Source: Tatumella ptyseos ATCC 33301
GTDB taxonomy: Bacteria > Pseudomonadota > Gammaproteobacteria > Enterobacterales > Enterobacteriaceae
Assembly: GCF_000735525.1 (NCBI RefSeq)
Contig: NZ_JMPR01000033.1
Location: 1-64,000 of the forward strand
DNA length: 64,000 nt
Direction of reading: 5' to 3'
Positions within the stretch are counted from its first letter, which is position 1. Each line of letters opens with the position of its first letter. Both the position numbers and the translations under genes were made by a program. Shown piece by piece: positions 25,101-34,659 of the stretch. The notes under the pieces were generated by a model, which had not been told where the DNA came from, ran no database searches, and saw nothing but the letters and a program-made list of their open reading frames with translations.

Positions 25101-26426
25101 TTATTCCGAAACGGTGGTGGCAGATTTACTCATACAGCTGTAAACGACCCAGCCCAGACCGATCACTGCCCAGACAGAGCCCAGCACAAAGGCATCGTGG
25201 TCAAGATTGACCCACATAAAGGCGACACTGGCCAGGCCCGCGGCCGGAGAAATCAGATTACGCAGGATGTTACGCATGGAGTTCAGCCCTTGTTCTTTAA
25301 CAGCGAACCTGGCAATTACACAGATATTGACGGCGCTAAAGGCGACCAGTGCACCGAAACTGATTAAGGAGACGGCGGTATCCAGGTTGAAGAAAATAGC
25401 GCTCAGAGAGAGAAGGCCGGTAAAAAGCACACAGTAGAGCGGCGTGTTTGTCACGGGGTCAAGATAACCAAACAGCGGTGCGGTGAAACGGTTATCCTTA
25501 CTCATAATGTGCAACAGTCTGGCGGCACTGGCATGAGAGGCGAGCGCAGAGGCAAAGGTATTGAATAAAATAGCGACCAGAAACAGGGTCTGGAATATCC
25601 GGCCACCGACATACAGCACAATTTCCGGCATGGCTTCGGTCGGGTTTTTGAAGGCAGAATTATCAGGATAATAGAGCTGGATAAACCAGGCGGCGATAAA
25701 GAAAATAATCCCGCCACTTAATGCCGTATAAAAAATGGCTTTAGGGATAAGCGTGTGCGGACGTTGTGTCTCTCCGGATAGCGTCGTGACCGCATCAAAC
25801 CCCAGATACGAGAAGCACAGGATCGCCGCGCCGCTGATTAAAGGCATTACGGAGTGCTGGCCATTAAACAGCGGAGCCGTGGTCATGACCCGGTGGATCC
25901 CGGCCGTGGTCGTCAGATCATGTACGACCATGTAGATAAAGGCCATCATCAGTAATACCGGTAAGCCGACGAACAAGACATTGGCATTGGCCAGCAGTTT
26001 GATTCTGCAGCAGTTGAGGTAAGTGACCAGCGCCGTAAATATCAGTATCGAAATCCAGCCAGGCACCTCAGGAAAAAGGGATCGCAAATAGATCCCGGCC
26101 AGCAGGGAATTAATCATCGGCAGTAACAAGTAATCCAGCAGTGAGGACCACCCGACCATAAAACCGCTGTGTCGCCCGAAAATATGTCGGGTGTAACTGT
26201 AGGCCGACCCCGCAGACGGGTAAATCTTTACCAGCCGCCCATAACTCTGCGCGGTGAATAATACCGCGACCAGCGCAATCAGATACGCCAGTGGCACACG
26301 ACCCACAGTGACACCAGAGACGATGCCGAAAGTATCAAATACAGTCATCGGGGTCATATACGCGATACCGATGATCACGACCTGTAATAACGAAAGTTGT
26401 TTTCGCGAGTGGTTATTTTTATCCAT
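25101..26426 (-). CDS. APC-superfamily amino acid/amine permease
   Basis: This 441-residue APC permease has about 12 membrane segments. The N-terminal TM1 (LLQVVIIGIAYMTPMTVFDTFGIVSG) and GSAYSYTRHIFGRHSGFMVGW in TM3 are typical of the PuuP/YeeF-like branch. AAGGACTG lies upstream of the ATG. It follows a second APC permease and precedes the FAD oxidoreductase on the same strand, 61 bp apart, so the three may be one operon. Likely substrate: putrescine or a related amine or amino acid. Confidence 0.87.
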   Translation of the reverse strand: MDKNNHSRKQLSLLQVVIIGIAYMTPMTVFDTFGIVSGVTVGRVPLAYLIALVAVLFTAQSYGRLVKIYPSAGSAYSYTRHIFGRHSGFMVGWSSLLDYLLLPMINSLLAGIYLRSLFPEVPGWISILIFTALVTYLNCCRIKLLANANVLFVGLPVLLMMAFIYMVVHDLTTTAGIHRVMTTAPLFNGQHSVMPLISGAAILCFSYLGFDAVTTLSGETQRPHTLIPKAIFYTALSGGIIFFIAAWFIQLYYPDNSAFKNPTEAMPEIVLYVGGRIFQTLFLVAILFNTFASALASHASAARLLHIMSKDNRFTAPLFGYLDPVTNTPLYCVLFTGLLSLSAIFFNLDTAVSLISFGALVAFSAVNICVIARFAVKEQGLNSMRNILRNLISPAAGLASVAFMWVNLDHDAFVLGSVWAVIGLGWVVYSCMSKSATTVSE

Positions 26427-26528
26427 CGTCAGTCCTTAAAAATATTATCAGGTGCCGGTTTCTTCCGTGATAACAGCAGCACCGGTAGGTAGTCACGTAA
26501 TTAACCGCAGCCGGCGGCCTCTGTGCTG

Positions 26529-27989
26529 TTACTGGCCGTTAATATGGTTCTGATAATGCTGGCCATCGGTTACTTTCCGGTACGGACGTGCAGTCAATAA
26601 ATAAAGCAGCCCGCATCCCGTCACCACCGCCAGACCGGCTAAGACAATCCAGCGATCAAGGAAATTATTCCCGGAGGCAGGTACACAGAGCAGGTAAATG
26701 CCGAACAGACCATAACCCAGCGCCAGCAGGTTGTTCAGAAAGCCCCAACGCCCGAGTGACCACGGGCCGGCCGGTTTCCAGCCCTGTACCCTTTTACGGA
26801 GAGCCGCCAGGACGACCATCTGAAAAGAGATATAAATACCGGCCACCGCGAAGGCAGTAATTCTGGCCAGGTTATCCGGCTGGTAATACACCCAGAGGCA
26901 AATCAGCAACGGTAAGGCACAACTGACGATCATGGCATTATCCGGGACCTCATTTTTTGAGATACGGGCCATCCATTGGCTGCCGGGCAGCATATTGTCG
27001 CGTGAGAAAGAGAAAATGAGCCGGCTTAACGCGGCCTGTAATGAAAGAATGCAGGACAGCATGGCAATAATCGCTATCACCACAAAGATCTTTTCACCCT
27101 CTGTCCCGAGTGCATTATTCAGAATTTCCGGGATCGGGTCCTGAATTTTACCGGAGACAATATCTTTCAGATTCGGATAAGAGAGCAGATAACCCAGTAC
27201 TGAGATAATGGCAGAGATAGCGCCAAAGAAAATACTGAGTATCATCGCCACGGGAATTTTTCTGCCGGCATCTTTCACTTCTTCTGCCACATTGCCGCAG
27301 GCTTCAAACCCGAAAAACATAAATAATCCCAGCAACGAGGCCGTCATAAAGGCATGGGAATAACCGGCAGATCCGCTGGCTGCACCCATGCTATCAAACA
27401 GGATCCCTACAGGCTGAGTACGGTGGAAAATTAACAGGTAAATACCCAGTGCAATAACACTGATAATTTCGCACCAGAATCCGATACGGGCTACACGGGC
27501 AAGGTTCCTGGTGCCCGAAAGATTGACCACCATCATCAGTAACAACAGTAATACCGAGGTCAGCAATAAGTGGCTGGCTGTCTGGGTATAACTGAACAGG
27601 GAAGCGACGAAGGTTGCACTGTATTCTGCAATGGAGGTGATGGTGACCACCAGTGCCCACAGATAGATCCAGGCGGCAATCCATGCATATTTCTTACCCC
27701 ATAACAACCGCGCCCAGGGATAAAGTCCGCCGGTGATCGGATACTGCGAGGCGACCTCACCAAACACCATAGCTACCAGCATCTGGCCTGCGGCCGCAAT
27801 CAGGATCCACCAGATGGCGGGCGGGCCGGCCAGGGTCATTGACAGAGCAAACAGTGAATAAACGGCGGTTAGTGGCGAAAGATAGGTGAAACCAAGAGAG
27901 AAGTTAGACATCAGGCCGATTGAACGGTTGAATTTACGCACATCCGGAGCAGATGGCGGTGTGACCATGTCGGGGGGAGAACTACGCAT
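26529..27989 (-). CDS. APC-superfamily amino acid/GABA-type permease
   Basis: This 486-residue, 12-TM APC permease has NFSLGFTYLSPLTAVYSLF in TM1, ITGGLYPWARLLWG, and FGFEACGNVAEEVKDAGRKIP, the conserved loop of the amino acid/choline transporter (ACT) branch that includes GABA permeases. The start at 27989 (MRSSPPDM) has GAGGTG 5 bases upstream; the longer frame from 28043 lacks a ribosome site. Two different APC carriers in one cluster suggest uptake of two related compounds or uptake and exchange. Confidence 0.87.
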   Translation of the reverse strand: MRSSPPDMVTPPSAPDVRKFNRSIGLMSNFSLGFTYLSPLTAVYSLFALSMTLAGPPAIWWILIAAAGQMLVAMVFGEVASQYPITGGLYPWARLLWGKKYAWIAAWIYLWALVVTITSIAEYSATFVASLFSYTQTASHLLLTSVLLLLLMMVVNLSGTRNLARVARIGFWCEIISVIALGIYLLIFHRTQPVGILFDSMGAASGSAGYSHAFMTASLLGLFMFFGFEACGNVAEEVKDAGRKIPVAMILSIFFGAISAIISVLGYLLSYPNLKDIVSGKIQDPIPEILNNALGTEGEKIFVVIAIIAMLSCILSLQAALSRLIFSFSRDNMLPGSQWMARISKNEVPDNAMIVSCALPLLICLWVYYQPDNLARITAFAVAGIYISFQMVVLAALRKRVQGWKPAGPWSLGRWGFLNNLLALGYGLFGIYLLCVPASGNNFLDRWIVLAGLAVVTGCGLLYLLTARPYRKVTDGQHYQNHINGQ

Positions 27990-28373
27990 TAACACCTCGA
28001 TAAAATATTCACAGATCCAAAGATGTCTGAATGTATAAAACATAAGATTTTATATGTATATATATGTAAAGAGGCTGTTTTCGTAATTTATTGATATAAA
28101 AGAATAAATCACTTCATACTACTTTCTTATGAAAAAAGACGGCATATTTTATGTGCCACACAGGGGGGACAATGTATTGAGAGTTATGCGGGCAGGGATC
28201 AGGTGGCTGGCGGGAGAATATATGCCTCAGAGCACAGGTGACCTGGATTTCTGACACCGGCGGCGGCGTGGATAAAACGAAGGATCAGACCGGCGGAAGA
28301 AGGTAACACCGGGACTGCCACAGCAGACCCGGTGTTATCGCGATTTTCCCGGAATCGCAAGGGAATTACGGAT
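27990..28373. other. Intergenic region with AT-rich promoter part and a hairpin
   Basis: The first 150 bases are very AT-rich and should hold the promoter of the APC operon. A 10-bp inverted repeat (TAACACCGGG at 28304-28313, CCCGGTGTTA at 28328-28337) lies just past the LysE-family stop and may terminate that gene. No coding sequence is seen. Confidence 0.5.
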
Positions 28374-29003
28374 TCAGCTGCGGCTAAGGACCAGTTTCAG
28401 ACCGGCAATTGCAAAACAGACGGCTAACAGAGCCTCCAGGCCGCGACGGATCCGGCGGTAAAAAGCCGCCATCACGGTGGTAGAAAATAAAAGAGCATAT
28501 CCACAGAAAACCAGCATGCATATTACGGCACAGCCGCCGATCACCATAGGTAAGGTGGAGGCTGCCGCACCTGGCTTCAGTGCTACAGACATAATGGCCA
28601 CCCAGGTCAGGATAGCTTTCGGGTTGCCAATATGCATTAATATTCCCTGGCGGAACAAACTGGTGTAGGCGGCTTTTTTTGTCTCCTGCAAACAGGTTTC
28701 CGTGACCGGATGGCGTAATGCCGATTTACCGGCTTTGAAGGCCAGCCACAGCAGATATAAACCGCCGCAGACTTTTAACACGATCAGCAGTTGAGCAAAT
28801 GTAGCCAGCACTGTCAGCCTGCCGCAGGCGGCGAGCAGGGCCCACAGCATGGAACCGCTAATCACTCCGGAGGCCAGCGCGAGAGCAGCGCCGCGTCCGC
28901 GTTTCATGGCTGCACCCATAATAGCCATATTGCTGGGGCCGGGACTTGCCGTAGCAACAAAATAAGTGGTGTAAATCAGGAGTAATTCGTGCGAAATCGA
29001 CAT
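28374..29003 (-). CDS. LysE/RhtB-family exporter
   Basis: This 209-residue membrane protein has six hydrophobic segments and the family signature near the N-terminus, VATASPGPSNMAIMGAAMKRGRGAALALASG. The family exports amino acids such as lysine, homoserine or threonine. The ATG at 29003 is preceded by CAGGAAAATACT. It is monocistronic. The substrate cannot be assigned. Confidence 0.88.
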   Translation of the reverse strand: MSISHELLLIYTTYFVATASPGPSNMAIMGAAMKRGRGAALALASGVISGSMLWALLAACGRLTVLATFAQLLIVLKVCGGLYLLWLAFKAGKSALRHPVTETCLQETKKAAYTSLFRQGILMHIGNPKAILTWVAIMSVALKPGAAASTLPMVIGGCAVICMLVFCGYALLFSTTVMAAFYRRIRRGLEALLAVCFAIAGLKLVLSRS

Positions 29004-29343
29004 AGTATTTTCCTGCAGCAAGGGGAATATTTATTCTATAGCGGGTTTTAGTCAGGGACAATAAAGATATTTTCAATATACCTGGTATGCTATAAATTTT
29101 CTGATTTTATTTATTAAACAAGCCAACCTCTGGCTATGCCAGAGGTTGTCCGCAGAGGTCCATAGGTCGACATTCTTAACTGAAGCAGGGTATTAGTATA
29201 TAACTATAACTGATTGTTTATCAGGCTCTGTGAGTAGCATGGCCTGGATTTTACTACAGATAAAATCCGGGTGTTATTTATGTCGATTATTAACTTACTC
29301 TTGACGCTGATGAAAATAGTTTCCAAACCTGCAGTTCGTACCT
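29004..29343. other. Intergenic, AT-rich
   Basis: The region upstream of the LysE-family gene and downstream of the MFS gene. No gene, tRNA or clear terminator is recognised. A weak inverted repeat (ACCTCTGGC-tat-GCCAGAGGT, about 29128-29148) is present. Confidence 0.4.
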
Positions 29344-30588
29344 TTACTGTAACGTCTTAAAAGTACGCGGTTTTATCATAATGACGAGAATTAAAAAGGT
29401 AACTGAACTGATGAAAAATAACAAATTAACGGCCAGTCGTAAACTAATGTGGTCTATAATAATCCCTGATAAAACAGGAACCCAATTGGCAATGTAAGCT
29501 ATCACATAGAATAGTGATAATGTTTTTGCATGACTCTCTTTAGGGGAGGTTATATTTACAAGTGTTGCACTTCCGACGAATATAGCACCATATGCATATC
29601 CGGCAATAGCTATTCCAATGCATGCAATAACTACGGATTTTAGTTCAATTGATAGATAAAATATAAATAATGAAACAATCTGAGAAACACAACCTAAAAT
29701 CAAAGAGTGTTCTGCTCCAACACGTCGACTCAGAATCTGACTAATACCTGCAATAATAAGGTAAATAGCAATTACATATCCAAACACGCCTCTGCTATGT
29801 ACGTCTAATAATAAATCAGACACAGCAGGACCAATAGAGAAAATGCTTGCAGCAACAGCCCAGCATGTAAATAAAGATGCTGCACACAAAAAGAAACCAA
29901 TTCTATCAGAGCGTAACTCTTCTTTCAGGGTATTATCTTTTGAATGAAGGCTGATGTGTTTTTCAGGTATCTTATCTTGTGCTACATTATCATTCGAAGG
30001 CCACGCCAATAGAGTTCCCATCAGGGAAATAAAAGTAAATATCATAATAATATAAAAAGGAAATGATGTCGGATGAAAGTTCGCTTGCAAAGCTATACCA
30101 CTCAGAATAGGTCCTAATGCTAACCCGGTCGTAAATGATAAAGTAGCTATCAGAGCTGCAGATTTCCCTTGATTTCCCGGCCCAAATTTGACTAGCGATA
30201 GATTAGCCGCTCCGGTTAATGCACCAGTTCCAACACCGGCTAAAAATCGGGCAGAAAGCAACATCATGAATGAATTTGCTATAGTAAATAACATGGCGCC
30301 AATTAAAACAATGAGTAAGGCGGGGGTAATCATGTAACGTAAATCTCTGACCTTATTTGTCATATTACCAATGCACAGGAGTGAGATAAGAACACCTGCT
30401 GCATATGCACCATATATAATAGTCAGACTGAGAGATGTTAATCTCAGTTGATGTTGATAAAAGGGGTAAAGAGGTGTCGGAGCTGTACTATTCAGTAATG
30501 CTGACATCAGTGCCATTGCAAGAAATAGTAAAATAAAAAATCCACCTGTATGAGTGCGCTGACTTTTTATAGATAAACTTTCTGACAT
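29344..30588 (-). CDS. MFS transporter
   Basis: This 414-residue major facilitator has 12 hydrophobic segments. The TM4-5 region carries ARFLAGVGTGALTGAANLSLVKFG, and a hydrophilic central loop spans about residues 205-235. The start at 30588 has GGAG 6 bases upstream. The gene is clearly AT-richer than its neighbours, as is the divergent LysR gene, which suggests that the pair was acquired together. Drug or metabolite efflux is plausible; substrate unknown. Confidence 0.87.
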   Translation of the reverse strand: MSESLSIKSQRTHTGGFFILLFLAMALMSALLNSTAPTPLYPFYQHQLRLTSLSLTIIYGAYAAGVLISLLCIGNMTNKVRDLRYMITPALLIVLIGAMLFTIANSFMMLLSARFLAGVGTGALTGAANLSLVKFGPGNQGKSAALIATLSFTTGLALGPILSGIALQANFHPTSFPFYIIMIFTFISLMGTLLAWPSNDNVAQDKIPEKHISLHSKDNTLKEELRSDRIGFFLCAASLFTCWAVAASIFSIGPAVSDLLLDVHSRGVFGYVIAIYLIIAGISQILSRRVGAEHSLILGCVSQIVSLFIFYLSIELKSVVIACIGIAIAGYAYGAIFVGSATLVNITSPKESHAKTLSLFYVIAYIANWVPVLSGIIIDHISLRLAVNLLFFISSVTFLILVIMIKPRTFKTLQ

Positions 30589-31297
30589 TGAATTCTCCAA
30601 AAATTCTGATGTTTTCATTCCTTAAAAGAAAATAATATTATCTGGCACCAGATATACCAGGTGCCGTCAATAATAACGTAATGATTGAGTAGCAGGAATA
30701 TACAAAAATGCATCATGCTGATTCAATTATGCATTCCGGACGGTTTAACTAATGGCTGCATCCATATCTTCATGATATAGTTGTTATCTTCCTGGCTGTC
30801 ATTGTATTTACAAAGGAATAAGTGATGCTATCAGGAGTGTAAAATATATGTTGATTGATTTTTAATTCAAATTCTTGGTTAACATTTTCAATATTTTTAT
30901 TGCACCATTTATTTTATTGGAAGGGTTTTATCTTACCACTATTTCTATCTGCTACTAACAAGTCGTGAGAATGTGAATTTTGGGGTCAGAGCTCATAGTT
31001 TATACATCCAAAGATAAATATTTATTTAAATTTCATCTGCCGTTATAGAGTGGGGGTGACCTTTTTAATAAAACTATCTTTTTAAAGTCTATGATCAAAT
31101 ACACTTTTTATCTAACCATAAAAATCATCTCTAATGGAGCTACAAAAAACTTATTGATAAAGATGTATTTTTTAGTAAGAATCTTGAAGGCATGTTGCCG
31201 GTGTGTTATTTTTATAAATATATTTTCGGTTTATGGAGTTAAAGATAAATCCCATATGTCTTACAATATACAGAAATCGGACAAAAAATGTCTCTTA
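30589..31297. promoter_or_regulatory. Long AT-rich divergent region between the MFS and LysR genes
   Basis: About 700 bp of very AT-rich DNA. The frame upstream of the LysR start (31091-31297) is open but encodes an unlikely hydrophobic/Cys-rich leader and is not considered part of the protein. AT-rich foreign DNA of this type is a usual H-NS target; that is inference. Confidence 0.45.
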
Positions 31298-32188
31298 ATG
31301 AATTGGGATGATACACGTTTTTTTCTTGCATTAGCTCGAAGTGGTACTCTGCGTAAAGCTGCGATGGAGTTGCATGTGGATCAAGCAACGGTAGGCAGAC
31401 GAATACAAGCTCTTGAAGAATCAATTAATTCCAAACTTTTCATTCGTACACCAAAACATTTCTCTCTTAGTACATTAGGTGAAGAGTTACTGCCTAATGC
31501 CATTGATATTGAAAATGCAATCCATGCCATCAACCGCAAAGTATCTAAAGGTGATGACAGTCTGTCCGGGAATGTCAGTATTGCAACAACCGATACGATG
31601 GCTGAGGCATTTGTTATACCAGCATTGAAAGTATTGCGAACACAACATCCCGATATTACCATTAAGCTGTTAACAGCTGTAGATATAGAGGATATTTCTT
31701 ACCGTAGTGCAGATATGGCAATCCGGGGTGCCCGTCCTGAAGAAGAGACATTGGTAATTAAACGATTGGCAACAATCGAGATGGGGCTTTATGCAGCACA
31801 AGAATATGTCGATAGAAAAGGTATTCCGGTTCAAGATTCTCAACTTGAAGGCCATGATCTTTTGATGTTCCCGCGTGATTTAGTGCCGCGTCATTGGGAT
31901 AGCTTCTGCGGTGAAAAGATTAACAACCCCAATGTTGTACTACAATCTAACTCGCAAATGCTTATACGTTCTGCTGCCCGAAATGGTTTAGGAATAGGTT
32001 TGCTCTCATCATTTATAGCTGAGAAAGATCCTGAACTTATTCGTATACTCCCCGGGAATAAAGACTGGATCGATATATGGCTGGTTTTACATCCTGACCT
32101 AAAAAAATCAGCAAAAATAAGAGCTGTTATTAACTCTATTGAGCAGTCCTTTGCTGCGTATGGAGCATCGTTAGATCATCCTCTCTAA
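31298..32188 (+). CDS. LysR-family regulator of the adjacent MFS gene
   Basis: This 296-residue LysR protein has an N-terminal HTH ([40 protein letters not shown]) of the branch that begins 'M-x-W-D-D'. The branch normally starts exactly at this Met, so 31298 is chosen over 31091. The effector domain follows from about residue 90. The divergent MFS gene is the probable target. Codon use is AT-rich like the MFS gene. Confidence 0.87.
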   Translation: MNWDDTRFFLALARSGTLRKAAMELHVDQATVGRRIQALEESINSKLFIRTPKHFSLSTLGEELLPNAIDIENAIHAINRKVSKGDDSLSGNVSIATTDTMAEAFVIPALKVLRTQHPDITIKLLTAVDIEDISYRSADMAIRGARPEEETLVIKRLATIEMGLYAAQEYVDRKGIPVQDSQLEGHDLLMFPRDLVPRHWDSFCGEKINNPNVVLQSNSQMLIRSAARNGLGIGLLSSFIAEKDPELIRILPGNKDWIDIWLVLHPDLKKSAKIRAVINSIEQSFAAYGASLDHPL

Positions 32189-32589
32189 AAAAATGACCTG
32201 GATATGAATCAGTTTTGGTCATTTATCAGTTCAGGTCTGAGACAATTCGGCTAAATATTACCCTCTTATAAATGATGTAACATGCTTAATGTATTCAGAT
32301 TAAGCAGTCCGATGGAGATCCCACCGTTTTGCATTTGCAGGGTGTTCACGCTGTACAGTATGAGTTAAAACCAGCCATCTCCTTTTGTGAGACACCCATG
32401 AAAAAAGCGCAGTAATTTTTATCCTGGTTACCAAAGAAAATTTCATTTTCAACTGCCATGATAATAACAGTATTTGACACAATCCTTTTGTTTTCGTGAA
32501 GTCACAAAATCCGAACAGTTTGATCATCTATACACCGACCTGGTGGCGGGATAAATATGATTTAATTCTCAATAACGCTTCAATTTGTG
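32189..32589. other. Degenerate stretch beside the integrase relic
   Basis: No gene can be supported. Short frames are broken and the DNA is AT-rich. It lies between the LysR gene and the integrase relic and is probably decayed island DNA. Confidence 0.4.
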
Positions 32590-32830
32590 CTTTGGTATCA
32601 CTAATGGCTCTTCTGGCAGGCGTTTCAGGGATTCACAATCAGGAGATAAAGCGACGGTTACTCCGGATAGGAACTAAGCCGGGGCGGGCTACTTTATCGT
32701 TAATACGGTATCTGAGATATCAGAGATGTGAACTGTGAGGATTAACTAAAAGGTATTAACGTTGTGCACCAGAGACTTTAAGGGGCTATCAGCAGGCTGA
32801 GAGTACGGATTTTCGCGTCGGTAGGGGAAT
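32590..32830 (-). pseudogene. 5' relic of a second P4-type integrase
   Basis: The plus-strand sequence aligns with the region 12490-12722 that encodes the start of the intact integrase: ACGGTATCTGAGATA versus ACGATATTTGAGATA, CGGATTTTCGCGTCG versus CGGATTTTCGTGTCG, and the common upstream AATAATCGAA...AAATGACCCC. The start codon is lost, frames are broken, and only about the first 75 codons remain. It lies next to tRNA-Asn copy 2 in the same orientation as the intact integrase next to copy 1, so this tRNA once hosted a related island. Confidence 0.8.
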
Positions 32831-32913
32831 AGGTGGGACTCAATAATCGAATCCAAATGACCCCAATTGATTGAGTCTATGTCATATAATGGTTCGTGAT
32901 AAGGCATAAACGC

Positions 32914-32947
32914 AAAAAACCCGCTTAAGTTTCCTTAAGCGGGTTTC
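32914..32947 (-). terminator. Rho-independent terminator of tRNA-Asn copy 2
   Basis: A 13-bp perfect stem (AAACCCGCTTAAG / CTTAAGCGGGTTT) followed by a T-run on the minus strand, 8 bp past the tRNA 3' end. Confidence 0.9.
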
Positions 32948-32954
32948 TTAAATA

Positions 32955-33030
32955 TGGCTCCTCTGACTGGACTCGAACCAGTGACATACGGATTAACAGT
33001 CCGCCGTTCTACCGACTGAACTACAGAGGA
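32955..33030 (-). tRNA. tRNA-Asn (GTT), copy 2
   Basis: All 76 bases are identical to copy 1 at 12884-12959, with GTT anticodon and encoded CCA. It keeps its own terminator and promoter. The E. coli chromosome also has several asn tRNA genes around nac, cbl and yeeO, which fits this neighbourhood. Confidence 0.97.
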
Positions 33031-33051
33031 ATTGTCGTGAAGACGGGGCGC

Positions 33052-33080
33052 ATAGTAACGGGCCGGGGCGACGTTGTCAA
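33052..33080 (-). promoter_or_regulatory. Sigma-70 promoter of tRNA-Asn copy 2
   Basis: Minus-strand TTGACA (33080-33075), a 17-base spacer and TACTAT (33057-33052) with a GC-rich discriminator, parallel to the copy 1 promoter. From 33081 to 33399 no gene is recognised. Confidence 0.85.
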
Positions 33081-33399
33081 AGTTGTTTTCGCGTAAAATA
33101 AACTGTTTGCTGATAAAAAAGACATAATGGTGCAGAAGTGGTCAATGGTGTCCGTTGTGAGTTCCCGGCGAAAGGCTATCTCAGGAGAATACGTCCGACA
33201 GGCCACCCGTAGATTGTGGCAGGCTCCTGCCCCGGACAGTGTGAAACGCTGGCCCCTGCCTGGCAGTAATGTGCCTTACCCGTACTGGCAGGTTTGCGAA
33301 CCGGAAATTGAATCGGGGATATTCATGAACTTTCAGCGGCACGGTATTGCCATCCGGTAAAAATGCAGGCCGGACCAATACAGAAAATGCGCTGATCGT

Positions 33400-33428
33400 A
33401 CCGGGCCTGCCGCGAAGACAGGCCCGGT
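33400..33428 (-). terminator. Hairpin downstream of yaiL
   Basis: A 10-bp stem (ACCGGGCCTG / CAGGCCCGGT) about 25 bp past the yaiL stop. No strong U-tract, so termination is only likely. Confidence 0.5.
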
Positions 33429-33453
33429 CAGTGTCGTGCGGGTGTGCTTTGCC

Positions 33454-33993
33454 TTACCACATCAGGTCATCCGGCACTTTGAAATCGGCATAAGGATCAT
33501 CTTCGTCCTGCGCTTCCTGGCTCAGCGCACTGTTCAGGACTATACTGTCGGCATCCCGCTGTGCAATTTTATCCGCAACGCTTGCCGGAATGATCGCGTA
33601 ATCGGCGATATCACTCTTCTCTTTCAGCAACCGGGCAATGGCCAGACGGCCATTCATCAACTGATCCCGGGTGGCTTTATCCACGGTCAGTTGTTTGATC
33701 AGGTTATTATCGGTGAAATTGAAACTGATATTACCTTTGATACCGCTGATGCGGTTCATCTCAATCAGTTGTTTTACCTGAGCTTTATATTCCCGGGAAA
33801 GTGCCGCTTGTTTTTGTTGCTCGTTCAGTTCTTTTGCGCGTTCTGTCTGCGCCTTTTTATTTTCCTCGACCGCTTCGCGGGCTTCACGTGCCTGAACACG
33901 GGATTTTTTTGCGGTTCTCTGAACTTTAGCCATCTTTTTATCGGTGACTAATCCGGCTTTGAGCATCTGCTCCTGTAAGGTAAGTTTTGCCAT
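33454..33993 (-). CDS. yaiL: YaiL, DUF2058 family protein
   Basis: This 179-residue protein has exactly the E. coli YaiL length and near-identical termini: MAKLTLQEQMLKAGLVT at the start and DDPYADFKVPDDLMW at the end. Residues 15-75 are a long charged, coiled-coil-like helix rich in Lys, Glu, Gln and Ala. It has been described as a polynucleotide-associated protein; biochemical role unclear. Single gene. Confidence 0.95.
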   Translation of the reverse strand: MAKLTLQEQMLKAGLVTDKKMAKVQRTAKKSRVQAREAREAVEENKKAQTERAKELNEQQKQAALSREYKAQVKQLIEMNRISGIKGNISFNFTDNNLIKQLTVDKATRDQLMNGRLAIARLLKEKSDIADYAIIPASVADKIAQRDADSIVLNSALSQEAQDEDDPYADFKVPDDLMW

Positions 33994-34425
33994 GTCTGTA
34001 TCTGAATTTGTGGGGTAATGTCCGGATTATACCTGCAATCGCCGGATTTGTGCAGGCGTAGCATGACGGCGATGTAGTATCAGAAGCGATCTTCAGCGAC
34101 TCCTCAATCGAAATTACCCATGCTCAGAGATGAAAGTACCGGCACCTCACGGTGGCTCCGCGAGGGCAAAGACAGGGCAGGCTATCGGGCCTCAGTTTTC
34201 TGCGGTACAACCTGACCGGGAGGCTCAGTATACGGGGGCAGATCGTTTTCTCCCTGTCCCGGTAATAGCTTTTTGTAATACCGTGGCTCTCAGCCCTCCC
34301 GGCAGGTCGTTACATTTTATGACCCGGCCGCGCAGAAATGTCATCGCGGGGCAGGGCGCTCCGGGAGAGATGGGGCCGTCCGGGTAAGCGCCGGATATCG
34401 CGTGATCAACCAGGCATAACGCACT
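33994..34425. other. Intergenic region upstream of yaiL and the nac control sites
   Basis: Contains the yaiL promoter side. No gene is seen. GC-rich, with short frames only. Confidence 0.4.
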
Positions 34426-34456
34426 GTGCAGAAACATTCTGCACTGTCTTTGTGCA
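34426..34456 (+). promoter_or_regulatory. NtrC-like binding sites upstream of nac
   Basis: TGCACTGTCTTTGTGCA at 34440-34456 fits the NtrC enhancer pattern TGCAC-N7-GTGCA. It overlaps a second dyad, GTGCAGAAACATTCTGCAC at 34426-34444. They lie about 120-160 bp upstream of the sigma-54 promoter, the usual enhancer distance. Confidence 0.75.
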
Positions 34457-34576
34457 GGCAGCCTGAGTTTTGTCCCCGGTAAAAATGACTACTGCGAACA
34501 GAAAATGGCCGAAACGGCTTCTTTTCATAGTGTTTTTGTTATGACATTCGGATCAGCGAAACAGTTTAGTCATTTC

Positions 34577-34592
34577 TGGCCTGTTAATTGCA
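34577..34592 (+). promoter_or_regulatory. Sigma-54 promoter of nac
   Basis: TGGCCTGTTAATTGCA has the GG and GC elements with the required 10-base spacing (-24/-12) and a TTGCA -12 half. It ends 67 bp before the nac ATG. nac is known to be sigma-54/NtrC-dependent in Klebsiella and E. coli. Confidence 0.8.
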
Positions 34593-34659
34593 ACTACCGG
34601 TATATCCAGCCACAGGCTTAGCCTGCTTCGAGTATCCGGATTTAGTGACGGGAGAGAAA

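Noticed and set aside
31091-31297. N-terminal extension of the LysR protein
   Set aside because: The 69 extra residues are hydrophobic and Cys-rich and do not belong to the LysR family, which starts at MNWDD.
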